A stretch of 64,000 bases of DNA from Thiopseudomonas alkaliphila (GTDB lineage Bacteria; Pseudomonadota; Gammaproteobacteria; Pseudomonadales; Pseudomonadaceae): contig NZ_CP012358.1 of NCBI RefSeq assembly GCF_001267175.1, forward strand, positions 124,001-188,000, given 5' to 3'. The notes beneath the pieces were generated by a model. It was not told the DNA's origin. It searched no databases and was given only the letters and a program-made list of their open reading frames with translations. Numbering within the stretch: the stretch's first letter is position 1; each line of letters starts with the position of its first letter. Shown one piece after another: positions 44,374 to 53,814 of the stretch. Both the position numbers and the translations under genes were made by a program.

Positions 44374-45099
44374 ATGTTCAAAGTGTTGGCTTATATTTTA
44401 TTGTCTTGCGCTGTGCATGCTTGGTTATGGCTGAGCCTGTCGTTGCCTGCTGTGTCAGCTTCTGCAACACAGGCAAGAGTGGCACCCATCGCTTTGCACG
44501 TACCCAGCATGCAAGCAGCGCTGACCGTGCAAGAAAGCCAGGCACCAGCAAAACCTGTTAGCCCAGCATCACCTGCAACCGCTAAGGTGCAGTCTAAGCC
44601 TGTTGTGAAGCCGGCACCTGCTGCGCCAAAAGCCGCTGAGCCTAAATTAAAGACGGCCGAGCGCCAAGAAAGGGTAAATCATGCAGCAGCCCCACGTTCA
44701 GTCGCCCAGAGCACGCAGCCGATAACCACTCATCGGGCGGGTCGAGCGCCCACGGCTGCAGCACTGAATAGCGTCTCGGCTAAAACAAGCACGCCGGCCA
44801 AGCCAATTGAAGTGCTGAGTCAGCAACCAAGATTTAAGCATCAGCCTAAACCGCCGGTCTATCCGGCCTCCGCCAAGCGTAAAAACCAGCAAGGGCAAGT
44901 CTTGGTTGAGGTGCGTTTAACTGCCCAAGGGCAACAGCAAGAATTACGGATTATCCAGTCCTCAGGCGTCAGTAGCTTAGATCAGGCGGCACTGAATGCT
45001 GTACGGGGTTGGCAGTTTTTACCTGAACTGCGTCAGGGCTTGCCAGTGGCCAGTCGAGTGCAGGTTCCGGTTAATTTCACTTTAAATCATCGGCGTTAA
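44374..45099 (+). CDS. tonB: TonB family energy transducer
   Basis: Periplasm-spanning energy transducer for outer-membrane receptors. 241 aa from the ATG at 44374 (GGGAG 13 nt upstream; an upstream TTG is an alternative). One N-terminal hydrophobic helix (about 5-30), an Ala/Pro/Lys/Thr-rich linker (about 45-150) with KPVSPASPATAK-like stretches, and a C-terminal TonB domain (KPPVYPASAKRKNQQGQVLVEV through GWQFLPELRQG to VPVNFTLNHRR). First gene of the unit with hemS, exbB, exbD and the heme ABC importer, so it is probably dedicated to heme uptake. Confidence 0.92.
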   Translation: MFKVLAYILLSCAVHAWLWLSLSLPAVSASATQARVAPIALHVPSMQAALTVQESQAPAKPVSPASPATAKVQSKPVVKPAPAAPKAAEPKLKTAERQERVNHAAAPRSVAQSTQPITTHRAGRAPTAAALNSVSAKTSTPAKPIEVLSQQPRFKHQPKPPVYPASAKRKNQQGQVLVEVRLTAQGQQQELRIIQSSGVSSLDQAALNAVRGWQFLPELRQGLPVASRVQVPVNFTLNHRR

Positions 45100-45113
45100 G
45101 CCTAGGAGTCACT

Positions 45114-46217
45114 ATGAGCCTTATGCAAACAACACTCGCTACTGTTGCAGCCGAGGAGCAAATGCAAAATTTAACAGGGCCAGAGCTGTATCAAGCTTGG
45201 CAACAGCTTAAGCAAACTCATCCAAGATTACGGGCCCGTGATGTGGCCGAGACGCTTGGCGTGACGGAAGCCGAGTTAGTTGCCAGTCGCCTAGGGGTAG
45301 ATACGGTACGTTTACGGCCACAATGGAAAACCTTGCTGCCCGCCTTAGCTGGTCTTGGCAAAATTATGGCGCTGACTCGCAATCAAGATTGTGTGCACGA
45401 GCGTAAAGGCGTGTACCGTGAAACCAGCATTATGCCCAATGAGAAAATGGGTTTAGTGGTGTCCGCAGATATTGATTTGCGTTTATTTCTTAGTGGCTGG
45501 AGTTCAGTCTTTGCGATTGCCGAAGCCACCGCGCAGGGCGTACAGCGCAGCATCCAGTTCTTTGATCATCAAGGCGTGGCAGTGCACAAAGTATTCTTAA
45601 CTGAGGACAGCGATGTCGTAGCCTTGGAGCGTTTAATCCATGATTTTACTGCGGCAGAGCAAACCGCTGAACTACAGCTTAAGCCTAAGCCGCCAGCAGT
45701 GGTTGAGTTGCCCGATACACAAATTGATCAAGACCGCTTGCAGCAAAAATGGTCGGAGCTAAAAGATACCCATCACTTTTATGCGCTACTGCAAAAACAT
45801 CAGGTCACGCGTACTCAAGCATTACGTTTAGCCGGTTCGCAGTGGGCTGAAGAGTTACCGGTAGAGGCTATTGCACAAGTATTTGAGCGCGCAGCAGAGC
45901 AACAAGTACCCATTATGGTCTTTGTCAGTAACCGTCATTGTGTACAAATTCATAGTGGCCCTGTGAGTAATCTGCGTTGGGTGGGTGACTGGTTTAATGT
46001 ACTGGATCCTGAATTTAACTTGCACCTTAAAGTCAATGCGATCAAACAGTTATGGCGCGTTCGCAAACCTAGTACTGATGGCTTAATCACCAGTTGGGAA
46101 GCCTTTGATAGCGCGGGTAACTTAATTGTGCAGTTATTTGGTGCGCGTAAACCAGGTATTCCAGAGCTGGCAAGCTGGCGCGCAATCGCGGAGCAAACGC
46201 CCGCGCTGGAGGCGTAG
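45114..46217 (+). CDS. hemS: Hemin-degrading/heme-trafficking factor HemS (PhuS-like)
   Basis: Cytoplasmic heme-binding protein that accepts imported heme, PhuS/HemS/ChuS family. 367 aa, two repeated halves. Likely axial heme ligand is His220 in LKDTHHFYALLQKH, aligned by eye with the DVH motif of HemS. Other motifs: ALTRNQDCVHERKGVY and its second-half counterpart VFVSNRHCVQIHSGP. Whether it degrades heme or hands it to a heme oxygenase is not decidable from sequence. AGGAG precedes the start; exbB begins 1 nt after the stop. Confidence 0.92.
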   Translation: MSLMQTTLATVAAEEQMQNLTGPELYQAWQQLKQTHPRLRARDVAETLGVTEAELVASRLGVDTVRLRPQWKTLLPALAGLGKIMALTRNQDCVHERKGVYRETSIMPNEKMGLVVSADIDLRLFLSGWSSVFAIAEATAQGVQRSIQFFDHQGVAVHKVFLTEDSDVVALERLIHDFTAAEQTAELQLKPKPPAVVELPDTQIDQDRLQQKWSELKDTHHFYALLQKHQVTRTQALRLAGSQWAEELPVEAIAQVFERAAEQQVPIMVFVSNRHCVQIHSGPVSNLRWVGDWFNVLDPEFNLHLKVNAIKQLWRVRKPSTDGLITSWEAFDSAGNLIVQLFGARKPGIPELASWRAIAEQTPALEA

Positions 46218-46218
46218 G

Positions 46219-46935
46219 ATGCCGGCTTGGTTTGGTAGCATGGGGCCGCTGGGTTGGCCTTTAGCGCTGTGTTCAGTGTTGGCCTTGGCCTTGGTGCTGG
46301 AACGCTTGAGTGTGTTCCTGCGCCTGGTGCCACTGAGTCAAAAAAAGCTGCTGCGCACGGTGGCGGCCTGTCAGGCCTGCTATGCAGAAAACTCAGCAGA
46401 AAAAAATGTCCGTAACACAGCCAACATCACCCAAGACTCACCCTGTTCAAAGCGCAGTAGCACCTTAGCTGGCTGGCGCTATGGCGTGGCGTTATTACAG
46501 CAGCATCGCCAGTTAATGGCAGAGCAACGAGAAGAAGTGCTTACCTGCTGGCTGCAAGAAGAACGCGGACGTTTAATTAAAAACCTGCGTATTTTGCAGA
46601 TGATTGGCATGCTCGCTCCAATGCTGGGTTTGTTGGGCACGGTACTGGGCATGGTGACCATGTTTGCCGGTATCGCTGAGCAAAATACCGCCGTAACACC
46701 AGCTGTATTAGCTGATGGGTTGTGGCAAGCATTATATACCACCGTGTGGGGCATGCTCATCGCGATTCCAGCATTAGCTGCAGGGCAAGGCTTTAGTTTA
46801 TGGGCCGAGCGCTATTTAGAGCGAGTACAAGTACTGCTCAATCGCTGTCAGCTAGCGCTTAGTGGCTTAGCCATTGAATTACCGGGTAAGACCACCGCTG
46901 AGTTTGATCCGGGCTTGAACTGGAGTGGGGCATGA
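46219..46935 (+). CDS. exbB: ExbB-type proton channel protein (MotA/TolQ/ExbB family)
   Basis: Inner-membrane subunit that with ExbD energises TonB by proton flow. 238 aa from the ATG at 46219, with GGAGG upstream inside the hemS end; the longer open frame overlaps hemS and is not real. Helix 1 about residues 10-35, a cytoplasmic loop with three Cys (CQAC and a later Cys), then helices 2 and 3 with MIGMLAPMLGLLGTVLGMV and LWQALYTTVWGMLIAIPALA. ATGA overlap with exbD. Confidence 0.92.
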   Translation: MPAWFGSMGPLGWPLALCSVLALALVLERLSVFLRLVPLSQKKLLRTVAACQACYAENSAEKNVRNTANITQDSPCSKRSSTLAGWRYGVALLQQHRQLMAEQREEVLTCWLQEERGRLIKNLRILQMIGMLAPMLGLLGTVLGMVTMFAGIAEQNTAVTPAVLADGLWQALYTTVWGMLIAIPALAAGQGFSLWAERYLERVQVLLNRCQLALSGLAIELPGKTTAEFDPGLNWSGA

Positions 46936-47342
46936 TTCGTTTACCGCCCAGCATATCGCCAAACAATACGTTACTTCTAGATCTCACCCCGTTGTTAGAT
47001 GTGATCTTTATCGTCTTGGTGTTTTTCTTATTAACGGCCAATCAGCCACTACTTGAAATGCCGGTTGATTTGCCCGCCACCGAAGAAAGTTTAGCACCAG
47101 CAACGGCTGAACAGAGACGGGAGGTGATTATTCTCGATCAGACTGGGCAATGGTATTACCGCAACCGTTTACAGACTGACTTTGCCGGCCTAAAGCAGCA
47201 ACTGATTGGCGATGCACCGCAGCATCTGGATCTGGCGCTGCATAAACAAGCCCCGTTGGCGGATTTTTTACAGCTGATGGCACTGCTTAACCAATTGCAG
47301 ATTACTGATACGCAAATCCTGATGGAGACCAAAATACCATGA
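46932..47342 (+). CDS. exbD: ExbD-type biopolymer transport protein
   Basis: Partner of ExbB. 136 aa: one N-terminal transmembrane helix (about 16-38) containing the conserved Asp in LDLTPLLDVIFIVLVFFLL, then a periplasmic domain. Overlaps exbB by 4 nt at its start and hmuT by 4 nt at its end, so the whole block is translationally coupled. Confidence 0.93.
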   Translation: MIRLPPSISPNNTLLLDLTPLLDVIFIVLVFFLLTANQPLLEMPVDLPATEESLAPATAEQRREVIILDQTGQWYYRNRLQTDFAGLKQQLIGDAPQHLDLALHKQAPLADFLQLMALLNQLQITDTQILMETKIP

Positions 47343-48205
47343 AGCGCTTTACATGTTTGCTGGCAGGCATTGGCAGCCTATTAGCGATACCCGCTGCCTT
47401 AGCCGATGATTCAGTGAGCCGTATTATTAGTGCCGGTGGATCATTGTCGGAGTGGGTGGTAGAGCTAGGAGCTGAAAACCGGTTAGTTGGAGTGGATACC
47501 ACCAGTAGTCATCCTAAACAGCTAACCCAGTTACCCAGTGTGGGCTATCAACGGCAGCTGGCTGCTGAGGGGGTATTGGCACTTAAACCGCAGCTGGTTT
47601 TGGGAACCGAAGAAATGGGGCCACCGCCGGTACTTGAGCAACTTGCAGCGGCTGGGGTCAAGGTGCAAATTTTGCCCAGTGATGCTGATCTCTCCGTATT
47701 AAATGCCAACCTGCTGCGCTTAGGTGAACTGTTGCAAGCTAAAGATGCAGCAGATCAAGCCTGGCAACAGTTTGAGCAGCAATTAACACAAGCCACACCT
47801 AAAGCAACAGTGAACAAACCCAAGATGCTGATGTTGTTTGGCGCACAACATGGTAGCCCATTAGTAGCAGGTAAAAACACCGTGGCCCATTGGCTAATTG
47901 AGCAAGTAGGGGCAGAAAATCTGGCTCAACATAGGGGTTATAAAGCGTTATCCAACGAGGCTTTGCTGGGGCTAAATCCTGAAGTATTAGTGATAGCCGA
48001 TCGCTCGGCGGAGCAACAGCATGCATTAACCACGATGCTGAGTAGTTTACCGAGTTTGGCCAAAACTCAAGCAGTTCAACACCAGCAGGTAATCAGTATG
48101 GACCCAACCTTACTCGTTGGTGGACTGGGGCCGCGTTTACCGGCTGAAGTCGCGCGCTGGTCACAGATTATTTATCCTGCGCTCAGCCAGCAAAATAGTC
48201 AGTAA
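47339..48205 (+). CDS. hmuT: Periplasmic heme-binding protein of ABC importer
   Basis: Substrate-binding protein of a heme ABC importer (HmuT/PhuT family). 288 aa. Signal peptide about residues 1-22 (AALA-DD), then a class III binding-protein fold. The segment LPSVGYQRQLAAEGVLALKPQLVLG matches the family position where Tyr binds heme; ligand status is inferred from PhuT/ShuT. The second lobe has DPTLLVGGLGPRLP near the end. The start overlaps exbD. Confidence 0.92.
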   Translation: MKRFTCLLAGIGSLLAIPAALADDSVSRIISAGGSLSEWVVELGAENRLVGVDTTSSHPKQLTQLPSVGYQRQLAAEGVLALKPQLVLGTEEMGPPPVLEQLAAAGVKVQILPSDADLSVLNANLLRLGELLQAKDAADQAWQQFEQQLTQATPKATVNKPKMLMLFGAQHGSPLVAGKNTVAHWLIEQVGAENLAQHRGYKALSNEALLGLNPEVLVIADRSAEQQHALTTMLSSLPSLAKTQAVQHQQVISMDPTLLVGGLGPRLPAEVARWSQIIYPALSQQNSQ

Positions 48206-48263
48206 GTTAATTCCCTCCACTCGCACTAGGCGTAAGGTTGAGTTGCACTATGGATAAACAAGC

Positions 48264-49298
48264 ATGATTCGTGATCGAGGAATCTTCATTGGCTTAACTG
48301 GGTTATTGCTGATCGTGTTTTTGCTATCACTGGCTTTAGGTCCGGTGAGTTTGGCCTTTGAGCATGTATTAAAAAGTCTTGGTTACTTGCTAGGTATTTA
48401 TGCTGAAGCCGATGCAGCGCAGCAGCAAGCCAACTTAATTATTGGCCAAATTCGTTTGCCACGTACGTTATTAGGGCTGGCGGTGGGTGCGGTGCTCGCT
48501 TTATCGGGGGTGGCAATGCAGGGTTTATTTCGTAATCCTTTAGCCGATCCGGGTTTGATTGGCGTATCCAGTGGCGCGGCCTTAGGTGCGGCGGTAGCAA
48601 TTGTTGGCACCACCTTAGTTTCGGTAGATATTCCACTGTTATGGCAGCCTTATGTGTTATCCATTTGTGCTCTCACTGGTGGATTGGTGATCACCGCGAT
48701 GGTGTATCGGTTGGGGCGGCGTGATGGACAAACCCATGTGGCCACCATGTTATTAGCCGGAATTGCGTTGGCTGCTTTGGCGGGTGCATTGATTGGCTTA
48801 TTCACTTATTTAGCCGATGACGCCACCTTACGTAGTTTAACTTTCTGGAATTTAGGCAGCTTAAATGGAGCGAGTTACGTCAGATTATGGCCGCTGCTCA
48901 TCATTACAATAGGTGTGGCGTTATGGTTACCACGCCGTGCCAAAGCATTAAATGCCTTACTGTTAGGCGAGTCTGAAGCCAGACACCTAGGGATTAATAC
49001 TGAACAGCTTAAACGTGAGCTGGTCTTTATCACCGCGCTGGGGGTAGGGGCTGCGGTGGCAGCAGCTGGCATGATTGGCTTTATTGGTTTAGTGGTGCCG
49101 CATTTATTGCGCTTAATTGTCGGGCCTGATCATCGCCTATTATTGCCAGCCAGTGCCTTAGCTGGGGCAAGTTTATTATTGCTGGCCGATTTAATTGCGC
49201 GTTTGGCTTTAGCGCCCGCTGAGTTACCAATTGGCATAGTGACGGCCTTAATTGGTGCACCCTTCTTTTTATATCTATTACTGCGGAGTCGAATCTGA
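48264..49298 (+). CDS. hmuU: Heme ABC transporter permease
   Basis: FecCD-family inner-membrane permease of the heme importer (HmuU/PhuU). 344 aa, about ten hydrophobic helices. Conserved [46 protein letters not shown] and [20 protein letters not shown], the last matching the coupling region for the ATPase. The 1-nt overlap with hmuV indicates coupling. Confidence 0.94.
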   Translation: MIRDRGIFIGLTGLLLIVFLLSLALGPVSLAFEHVLKSLGYLLGIYAEADAAQQQANLIIGQIRLPRTLLGLAVGAVLALSGVAMQGLFRNPLADPGLIGVSSGAALGAAVAIVGTTLVSVDIPLLWQPYVLSICALTGGLVITAMVYRLGRRDGQTHVATMLLAGIALAALAGALIGLFTYLADDATLRSLTFWNLGSLNGASYVRLWPLLIITIGVALWLPRRAKALNALLLGESEARHLGINTEQLKRELVFITALGVGAAVAAAGMIGFIGLVVPHLLRLIVGPDHRLLLPASALAGASLLLLADLIARLALAPAELPIGIVTALIGAPFFLYLLLRSRI

Positions 49299-50065
49299 TG
49301 CTAAGTGCCAAGCAGCTAGAGGTGAAGCGCGGTAGCAAGACTATTTTGCACGATATTAATCTGAGCTTAGTTTCAGGGCAGATAACAGGTGTACTGGGTT
49401 CTAACGGCGCAGGCAAAAGCACTTTGTTAGCCGCCTTGTGTGGTGAGTTAACACCCACTCAGGGCGAAGTGATGTTTGCAGCTAGCCCATTAGCCGACTG
49501 GGATAATCAACAACGGGCGCAGCATTTGGCCGTATTACCGCAAACCTCAACGCTTAATTTTGGCTTTACGGTGCAGCAAGTAGTGGCTATGGGACGTTTG
49601 CCCTACACCACAGGGCAAGCAGTTGATCAACAGATTATCGAGCAGGTATTGCACCAAGTGGATGCCACCCATTTAGCTGAGCGTAATTACTTGCAGTTAT
49701 CAGGTGGGGAGCGGCAGCGGGTGCATTTAGCACGGGTCTTAGCGCAACTAATGCCCGTTGCTGGACGGCAGGTCTTATTGTTGGATGAGCCAACCTCAAT
49801 GCTTGATCCCTTGCACCAACACAGCACCTTGCAAGCCGTTCGCGCGTTTGCTGAGCAAGGCGGTGCGGTGCTGGTGATCTTGCACGATCTGAACTTAGCC
49901 GCTCGTTATTGTGACCAACTGCTGCTACTGGATCAGGGCCAGATAGTCATTCAGGGTTCGCCAGCTGAGGTATTAACTGCCCAGCGAGTGGAGCAAGTGT
50001 TTGGTTTAGAGGTGTTGGTACAACCCCATCCTGAACGTGGACATCCAGTGGTGATTAGTCGTTAG
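49298..50065 (+). CDS. hmuV: Heme ABC transporter ATPase
   Basis: ATPase of the heme importer (HmuV/PhuV). 255 aa. Walker [12 protein letters not shown], signature [15 protein letters not shown], Walker [17 protein letters not shown] and switch His in [13 protein letters not shown]. The signature and the LDPLHQH segment are typical of HmuV. Overlaps hmuU by one base; followed after 9 nt by the ChaN-like lipoprotein gene. Confidence 0.94.
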   Translation: MLSAKQLEVKRGSKTILHDINLSLVSGQITGVLGSNGAGKSTLLAALCGELTPTQGEVMFAASPLADWDNQQRAQHLAVLPQTSTLNFGFTVQQVVAMGRLPYTTGQAVDQQIIEQVLHQVDATHLAERNYLQLSGGERQRVHLARVLAQLMPVAGRQVLLLDEPTSMLDPLHQHSTLQAVRAFAEQGGAVLVILHDLNLAARYCDQLLLLDQGQIVIQGSPAEVLTAQRVEQVFGLEVLVQPHPERGHPVVISR

Positions 50066-50074
50066 AGGTGCTTA

Positions 50075-51001
50075 ATGAAAGGTTTACTGATACTCGGGTT
50101 AAGCCTAGTTTTAGTGGCTTGCCAATTAACTACACAGCCTCTATCGGCGCCACCTTTACCCAGCTGGCAGCCAAGTACCGGCGTTACTTCACCCCATAGT
50201 GTGGGAGCTATTATAGATCTTGCCAGCGGCGAATTATTAACCGCTGAGGCACTGGTGCAGCAGTTGGCTAAGGTGCCTAGGGTATTAATCGGTGAAAAGC
50301 ACGATAACCTTGCACAGCATCAAGCGCAGCTATGGTTATTGCAAGCAGTAGCAGCCCAGCGACCAACGGGCAGTGTGGTGCTGGAGATGTTGCACCAGGA
50401 GCAACAGCCCTTGGTTACTGCAGTACAACAACGTTTGGCTCAGGGCAAGCAGGTAGCCGACTTAGCCCAGGCGCTTCAGTGGCGAGGCTGGGACTGGGAG
50501 CAATATGCCGAATTGATCCATTACCTCGTCGCACAACCAGCGCCAATTAAGGCGGCTAACTTTTCCCGTGAGCAGCTGCTGGCAATCTATCAACAGCCTC
50601 CATTATTGGCAGGTGTGCACTCTAATGCGGCAGAGGTGCAGCAGCAATTACAGCAACAGATAGCGCAAGCGCACTGCCAGCAATTACCGAGCGCTCAGCT
50701 GCCTAAGATGTTAGCGGTGCAACAACAGCGTGATCGTTTAATGGCTGAAGTGAGTTTGGCGGCAGCTACCCCGAGCCTTTTACTTGCAGGAAGCTATCAC
50801 GTACGTAAAGATTTAGGTGTGCCTTTACATTTAAAAGATTTAGCTCCAGCTGCTGCCGAGCCTACTCAACTTAAGGTGCTGATCTTGGTTGAGCAGGGAG
50901 CTGCGCCATTGAGCCTGCAGCAGGCTGATTACCTATGGATCACACCTGCTGCGCCGGCTCAAGATTACTGCGCGCAGTTAAAGAAACCGGGCAAGCAGTA
51001 G
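50075..51001 (+). CDS. ChaN/PhuW-like heme-binding lipoprotein
   Basis: ChaN-family (heme-binding uptake, Tiki-like fold) lipoprotein. 308 aa. Lipoprotein signal with lipobox LVAC (Cys at about residue 16), then RVLIGEKHDNLAQHQAQ and VVLEMLHQEQQPLV, with late LLLAGSYHVRKDLGVPLHL. In Pseudomonas the phuSTUVW operon ends with a homologue (phuW), so the position fits; its biochemical role in heme uptake is not established. Last gene of the heme unit. Confidence 0.85.
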   Translation: MKGLLILGLSLVLVACQLTTQPLSAPPLPSWQPSTGVTSPHSVGAIIDLASGELLTAEALVQQLAKVPRVLIGEKHDNLAQHQAQLWLLQAVAAQRPTGSVVLEMLHQEQQPLVTAVQQRLAQGKQVADLAQALQWRGWDWEQYAELIHYLVAQPAPIKAANFSREQLLAIYQQPPLLAGVHSNAAEVQQQLQQQIAQAHCQQLPSAQLPKMLAVQQQRDRLMAEVSLAAATPSLLLAGSYHVRKDLGVPLHLKDLAPAAAEPTQLKVLILVEQGAAPLSLQQADYLWITPAAPAQDYCAQLKKPGKQ

Positions 51002-51021
51002 GAAGTGGCAAGAAGTGGCAA

Positions 51022-51516
51022 TTAGTTAAACACGTTTTGGAAAATTTCGTAGATTAAGCCCGTGGCTGCAGCGACCAGCACTACATTATTGCCTACTTGT
51101 TGCCACTCATAGCCCTGATAGTGAGGGAGCTGCTGGTATAAGGCAGGTGTAAGCTTTTTGGCGTGCCCTGGAGGTAAGGGCTTACCGCGCGCTAACTGTT
51201 TTTGAATACCAGGTGGCAAACTGCTGTAAGGCTGGTGTATGGGTTGCCCTAAGAGTAACTGCAAGATCGCGGCCCGATTCAGCTGCTCAATAGATGCATA
51301 GGGCTGATGGTGCTTAGATGGTTTGTGTTTATAACGTTTATGCTTGTGTTTGTATTTATGCTTATCTTTGTGAGCAGCTTTATGCTCATGTTTGTGTGCT
51401 TTACCATGGGCGTGAGCATGCCAAGGTGGATCAGCCAAGGCGTGGCTGCTGATGCCTAAGCCACCAATAGCTAGCAATGAGCTGAGTAAGTAGGCAGTAA
51501 TAGCAGGTTTTTGCAT
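51022..51516 (-). CDS. CigR/RcnB-like periplasmic protein with His/Lys-rich region
   Basis: Function unknown; resembles proteins annotated as CigR or RcnB family. 164 aa. N-terminal signal peptide (about 1-28, ends SHALA), then a His/Lys-rich stretch (about residues 33-72, many HK and KH dipeptides) that could bind metal or a polyanion. The C-terminal part has LPPGIQKQLARGKPLPPGHAKKL and a hydrophobic NNVVLVAAATGLIYEIF segment typical of CigR-like proteins. The ribosome-binding site lies inside a 12-bp hairpin just upstream. Neighbours (heme locus, argH) do not explain it. Confidence 0.72.
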   Translation of the reverse strand: MQKPAITAYLLSSLLAIGGLGISSHALADPPWHAHAHGKAHKHEHKAAHKDKHKYKHKHKRYKHKPSKHHQPYASIEQLNRAAILQLLLGQPIHQPYSSLPPGIQKQLARGKPLPPGHAKKLTPALYQQLPHYQGYEWQQVGNNVVLVAAATGLIYEIFQNVFN

Positions 51517-51519
51517 AGT

Positions 51520-51550
51520 CTATAACCTCATTAATTCGATGAGGTTATAG
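51520..51550 (-). promoter_or_regulatory. 12-bp hairpin sequestering the ribosome-binding site of the CigR-like gene
   Basis: Perfect 12-bp inverted repeat (51520-51531 with 51539-51550) with a 7-nt loop. On the minus strand the 3' arm carries GAGG, 9 nt before the start ATG. It may act as a translational switch or as a DNA operator. Confidence 0.6.
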
Positions 51551-51584
51551 AGCGATTGAATGCTTAAAAGTTCGAGCGGCTGAT

Positions 51585-52046
51585 TTAGTCCTCTTCGGGT
51601 AGGCTAGGTAACGCGCGTAAGCCTTGCTCATAGCGAACTAAATCAAATGGACGGTCTTGTTCCAGCATCGCGGAAATTTCCCAAGCTAACACTTGGGCCA
51701 TTAGCGCGATAATTTCATCGCGTGGTGTTTCGACCAATGTCAGCTTGTTGTATACCGCAGTAACAAACTCGGGGTTATTGGCGGCCAATTGATTTTCGAT
51801 ACTTTGTGCCAGCTCATTTTCTACAAAGCTGTCTTCATCTTGCTCATCAATGGCAGGGGTGGGGCTATCAGACACGGGGGACTCCTGGGGAGAGGCTGAT
51901 TCTACCGGAACACCGCCTTCATCCATTTGACACAATAGGCATTCACCATCGCTCATTTGGCTGGTTTCCACGTAACGTACTCGGCGGCTGCCAGAGTGAC
52001 GATCAGCAGATACTTGAAAACGGGTGTCTCTAGATTTCTCAGTCAT
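51585..52046 (-). CDS. Hypothetical acidic protein
   Basis: Not recognised. 153 aa from the second of two adjacent ATGs (52046), which is better spaced from AGGAG than the first (52049). The N-terminal ~45 residues contain a CLLC pair (GECLLCQMDEGG), residues 50-75 are Ser/Pro/Asp/Glu-rich and look disordered, and the C-terminal ~75 residues look helical (VENELAQSIENQLAANN, VYNKLTLVETPRDEIIALMAQVL). No signal peptide. It precedes argH's end by 80 nt on the same strand but is downstream of it; it could be co-transcribed with argH. Confidence 0.72.
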   Translation of the reverse strand: MTEKSRDTRFQVSADRHSGSRRVRYVETSQMSDGECLLCQMDEGGVPVESASPQESPVSDSPTPAIDEQDEDSFVENELAQSIENQLAANNPEFVTAVYNKLTLVETPRDEIIALMAQVLAWEISAMLEQDRPFDLVRYEQGLRALPSLPEED

Positions 52047-52127
52047 CATGATGCTCCTAGGGCAGAATGCAGTAAGTCAATGGACTGCATTCCGCGTAGA
52101 AAGTTAAGTAACAAGCTTGCGGCTTGA

Positions 52128-53525
52128 TTAGTTGCGTTGGCTCAACAGCTCGCGTCCGCGCTGGACAGCTTGGCGTACTTGTGCCGGTGCTGTACCACCA
52201 ATGTGGTTACGCGCATTCACTGAGCCTTCTAAGGTCAGTACTTCAAATACGTCATCGGTAATTTTATCGCTAAATTGGCGCAACTCATCTAACGACATTT
52301 CGGCTAAGTCTTTTTCTTGCTCAACCCCATAACGCACCGCTAAGCCAACAATTTCATGGCAATCACGGAAGGGCAAACCTTTACCCACTAAGTAGTCGGC
52401 CAAATCCGTTGCAGTGGAGAAACCACGAATGGCCGCTTCGCGCATAAATTCACGTTTAGGCTTAATCGCAGGCACCATATCGGCAAAGGCACGTAGGCTG
52501 TCGCGCAGGGTGTCTGCTGCATCAAAGAGTGGTTCTTTGTCTTCTTGGTTGTCTTTGTTATAGGCCAATGGTTGACCTTTCATCAAGGTGAGTAAGCCCA
52601 TTAGTGCACCAAAGACACGGCCTGATTTACCGCGCACTAACTCAGGTACATCGGGGTTTTTCTTTTGCGGCATAATTGAGCTACCAGTGCAGAAGCGATC
52701 GGGTAGGTCAATAAAGCGAAACTGCGCTGAAGCCCACATCACCAATTCCTCTGAAAAGCGTGAAAGGTGCATCATCGCAAGGCTTGCTGCTGAGCAAAAC
52801 TCAATGGCAAAGTCACGATCAGATACGCCATCCAATGAGTTACCCGAGATTGCCTCAAAACCTAGCAGCTCGCAAGTAATGGTGCGATCAATCGGGTAGG
52901 TGGTGCCGGCTAAGGCCGCGCTGCCTAAGGGCATGCGGTTGGTGCGTTTGCGGCAATCAACTAAACGCTCATAATCTCGCGAGAGCATTTCAAACCACGC
53001 CATTAAATGGTGGCCAAAAGTGACAGGCTGGGCGGTTTGAAGGTGGGTAAAGCCTGGCATAATAGTATCGGCTTCAGCTTCGGCTAAGCCCAGCAAGCCT
53101 TCTTGCAAGCGAGTGATTTCAGCTAAAATCGCGTCAATTTCATCACGTAACCATAGGCGAATATCCGTTGCCACTTGGTCATTACGGCTGCGTCCGGTGT
53201 GTAGTTTTTTACCGGTAATGCCAATCCGATCCGTTAGGCGTGCTTCAATGTTCATGTGCACGTCTTCTAAATCAACCCGCCATTCAAATTCGCCGGCTTC
53301 AATTTCTTGCAAAATCGCCTGCAGCCCATCAGTAATGGCTTGGCATTCCTCGGCCGTGAGCACGCCGACCTTAGTCAGCATTTTGGCGTGGGCAAGAGAG
53401 CCCATAATGTCGTGCTTATACAGGCGCTGATCAAAGTCGACCGATGCGGTAAAGCGGGCTACAAAGGCATCCACGGGCTCACTAAAGCGGCCACCCCACG
53501 ATTGATTGGTTTTTTCGCTGCTCAT
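52128..53525 (-). CDS. argH: Argininosuccinate lyase
   Basis: Splits argininosuccinate into arginine and fumarate, last step of arginine synthesis. 465 aa, full length. Signature [12 protein letters not shown] with the catalytic Ser loop, [13 protein letters not shown], and [20 protein letters not shown] are present. Begins [25 protein letters not shown] and weak GAG sequence upstream of the ATG; the promoter must lie in the 400-nt gap shared with the divergent abiF gene. Confidence 0.96.
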   Translation of the reverse strand: MSSEKTNQSWGGRFSEPVDAFVARFTASVDFDQRLYKHDIMGSLAHAKMLTKVGVLTAEECQAITDGLQAILQEIEAGEFEWRVDLEDVHMNIEARLTDRIGITGKKLHTGRSRNDQVATDIRLWLRDEIDAILAEITRLQEGLLGLAEAEADTIMPGFTHLQTAQPVTFGHHLMAWFEMLSRDYERLVDCRKRTNRMPLGSAALAGTTYPIDRTITCELLGFEAISGNSLDGVSDRDFAIEFCSAASLAMMHLSRFSEELVMWASAQFRFIDLPDRFCTGSSIMPQKKNPDVPELVRGKSGRVFGALMGLLTLMKGQPLAYNKDNQEDKEPLFDAADTLRDSLRAFADMVPAIKPKREFMREAAIRGFSTATDLADYLVGKGLPFRDCHEIVGLAVRYGVEQEKDLAEMSLDELRQFSDKITDDVFEVLTLEGSVNARNHIGGTAPAQVRQAVQRGRELLSQRN

Positions 53526-53785
53526 AACGGTGCTCTTACTGGGTTTATTAATAACAAAAAAGTGGCCTTATCATAGCAGAAAAGCCTTGGTAATTAATGC
53601 TAGGCCTCTTGACATCCACTAGCCCGAGGGTTGCTTGCCATAGGTAAAAGGCAGAAAAAAGGATTTCTGTAAAAACTGCTAGCGCTTAAACGTTAAATAC
53701 TTTTTTCAGATAGGTAGACAAACCGTCCACGTCGCGGACGATAAAGTGTTCAGAATAGTCAAGAATTCAGCATAGGCTTTTCTGC

Positions 53786-53814
53786 TTGACTCACTGTAGG
53801 TGGCACAATATATT
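53786..53814 (+). promoter_or_regulatory. Sigma-70 promoter of the abiF-type gene
   Basis: TTGACT (53786-53791), exact 17-nt spacer, TATATT (53809-53814). Transcription would start about base 53821, giving a leader of about 105 nt. Confidence 0.68.

Noticed and set aside
53728..53744. CGTCC/GGACG hairpin upstream of abiF as a complete structured RNA
   Set aside because: A 5-bp stem alone is too little; without covariation it cannot be called an RNA gene.
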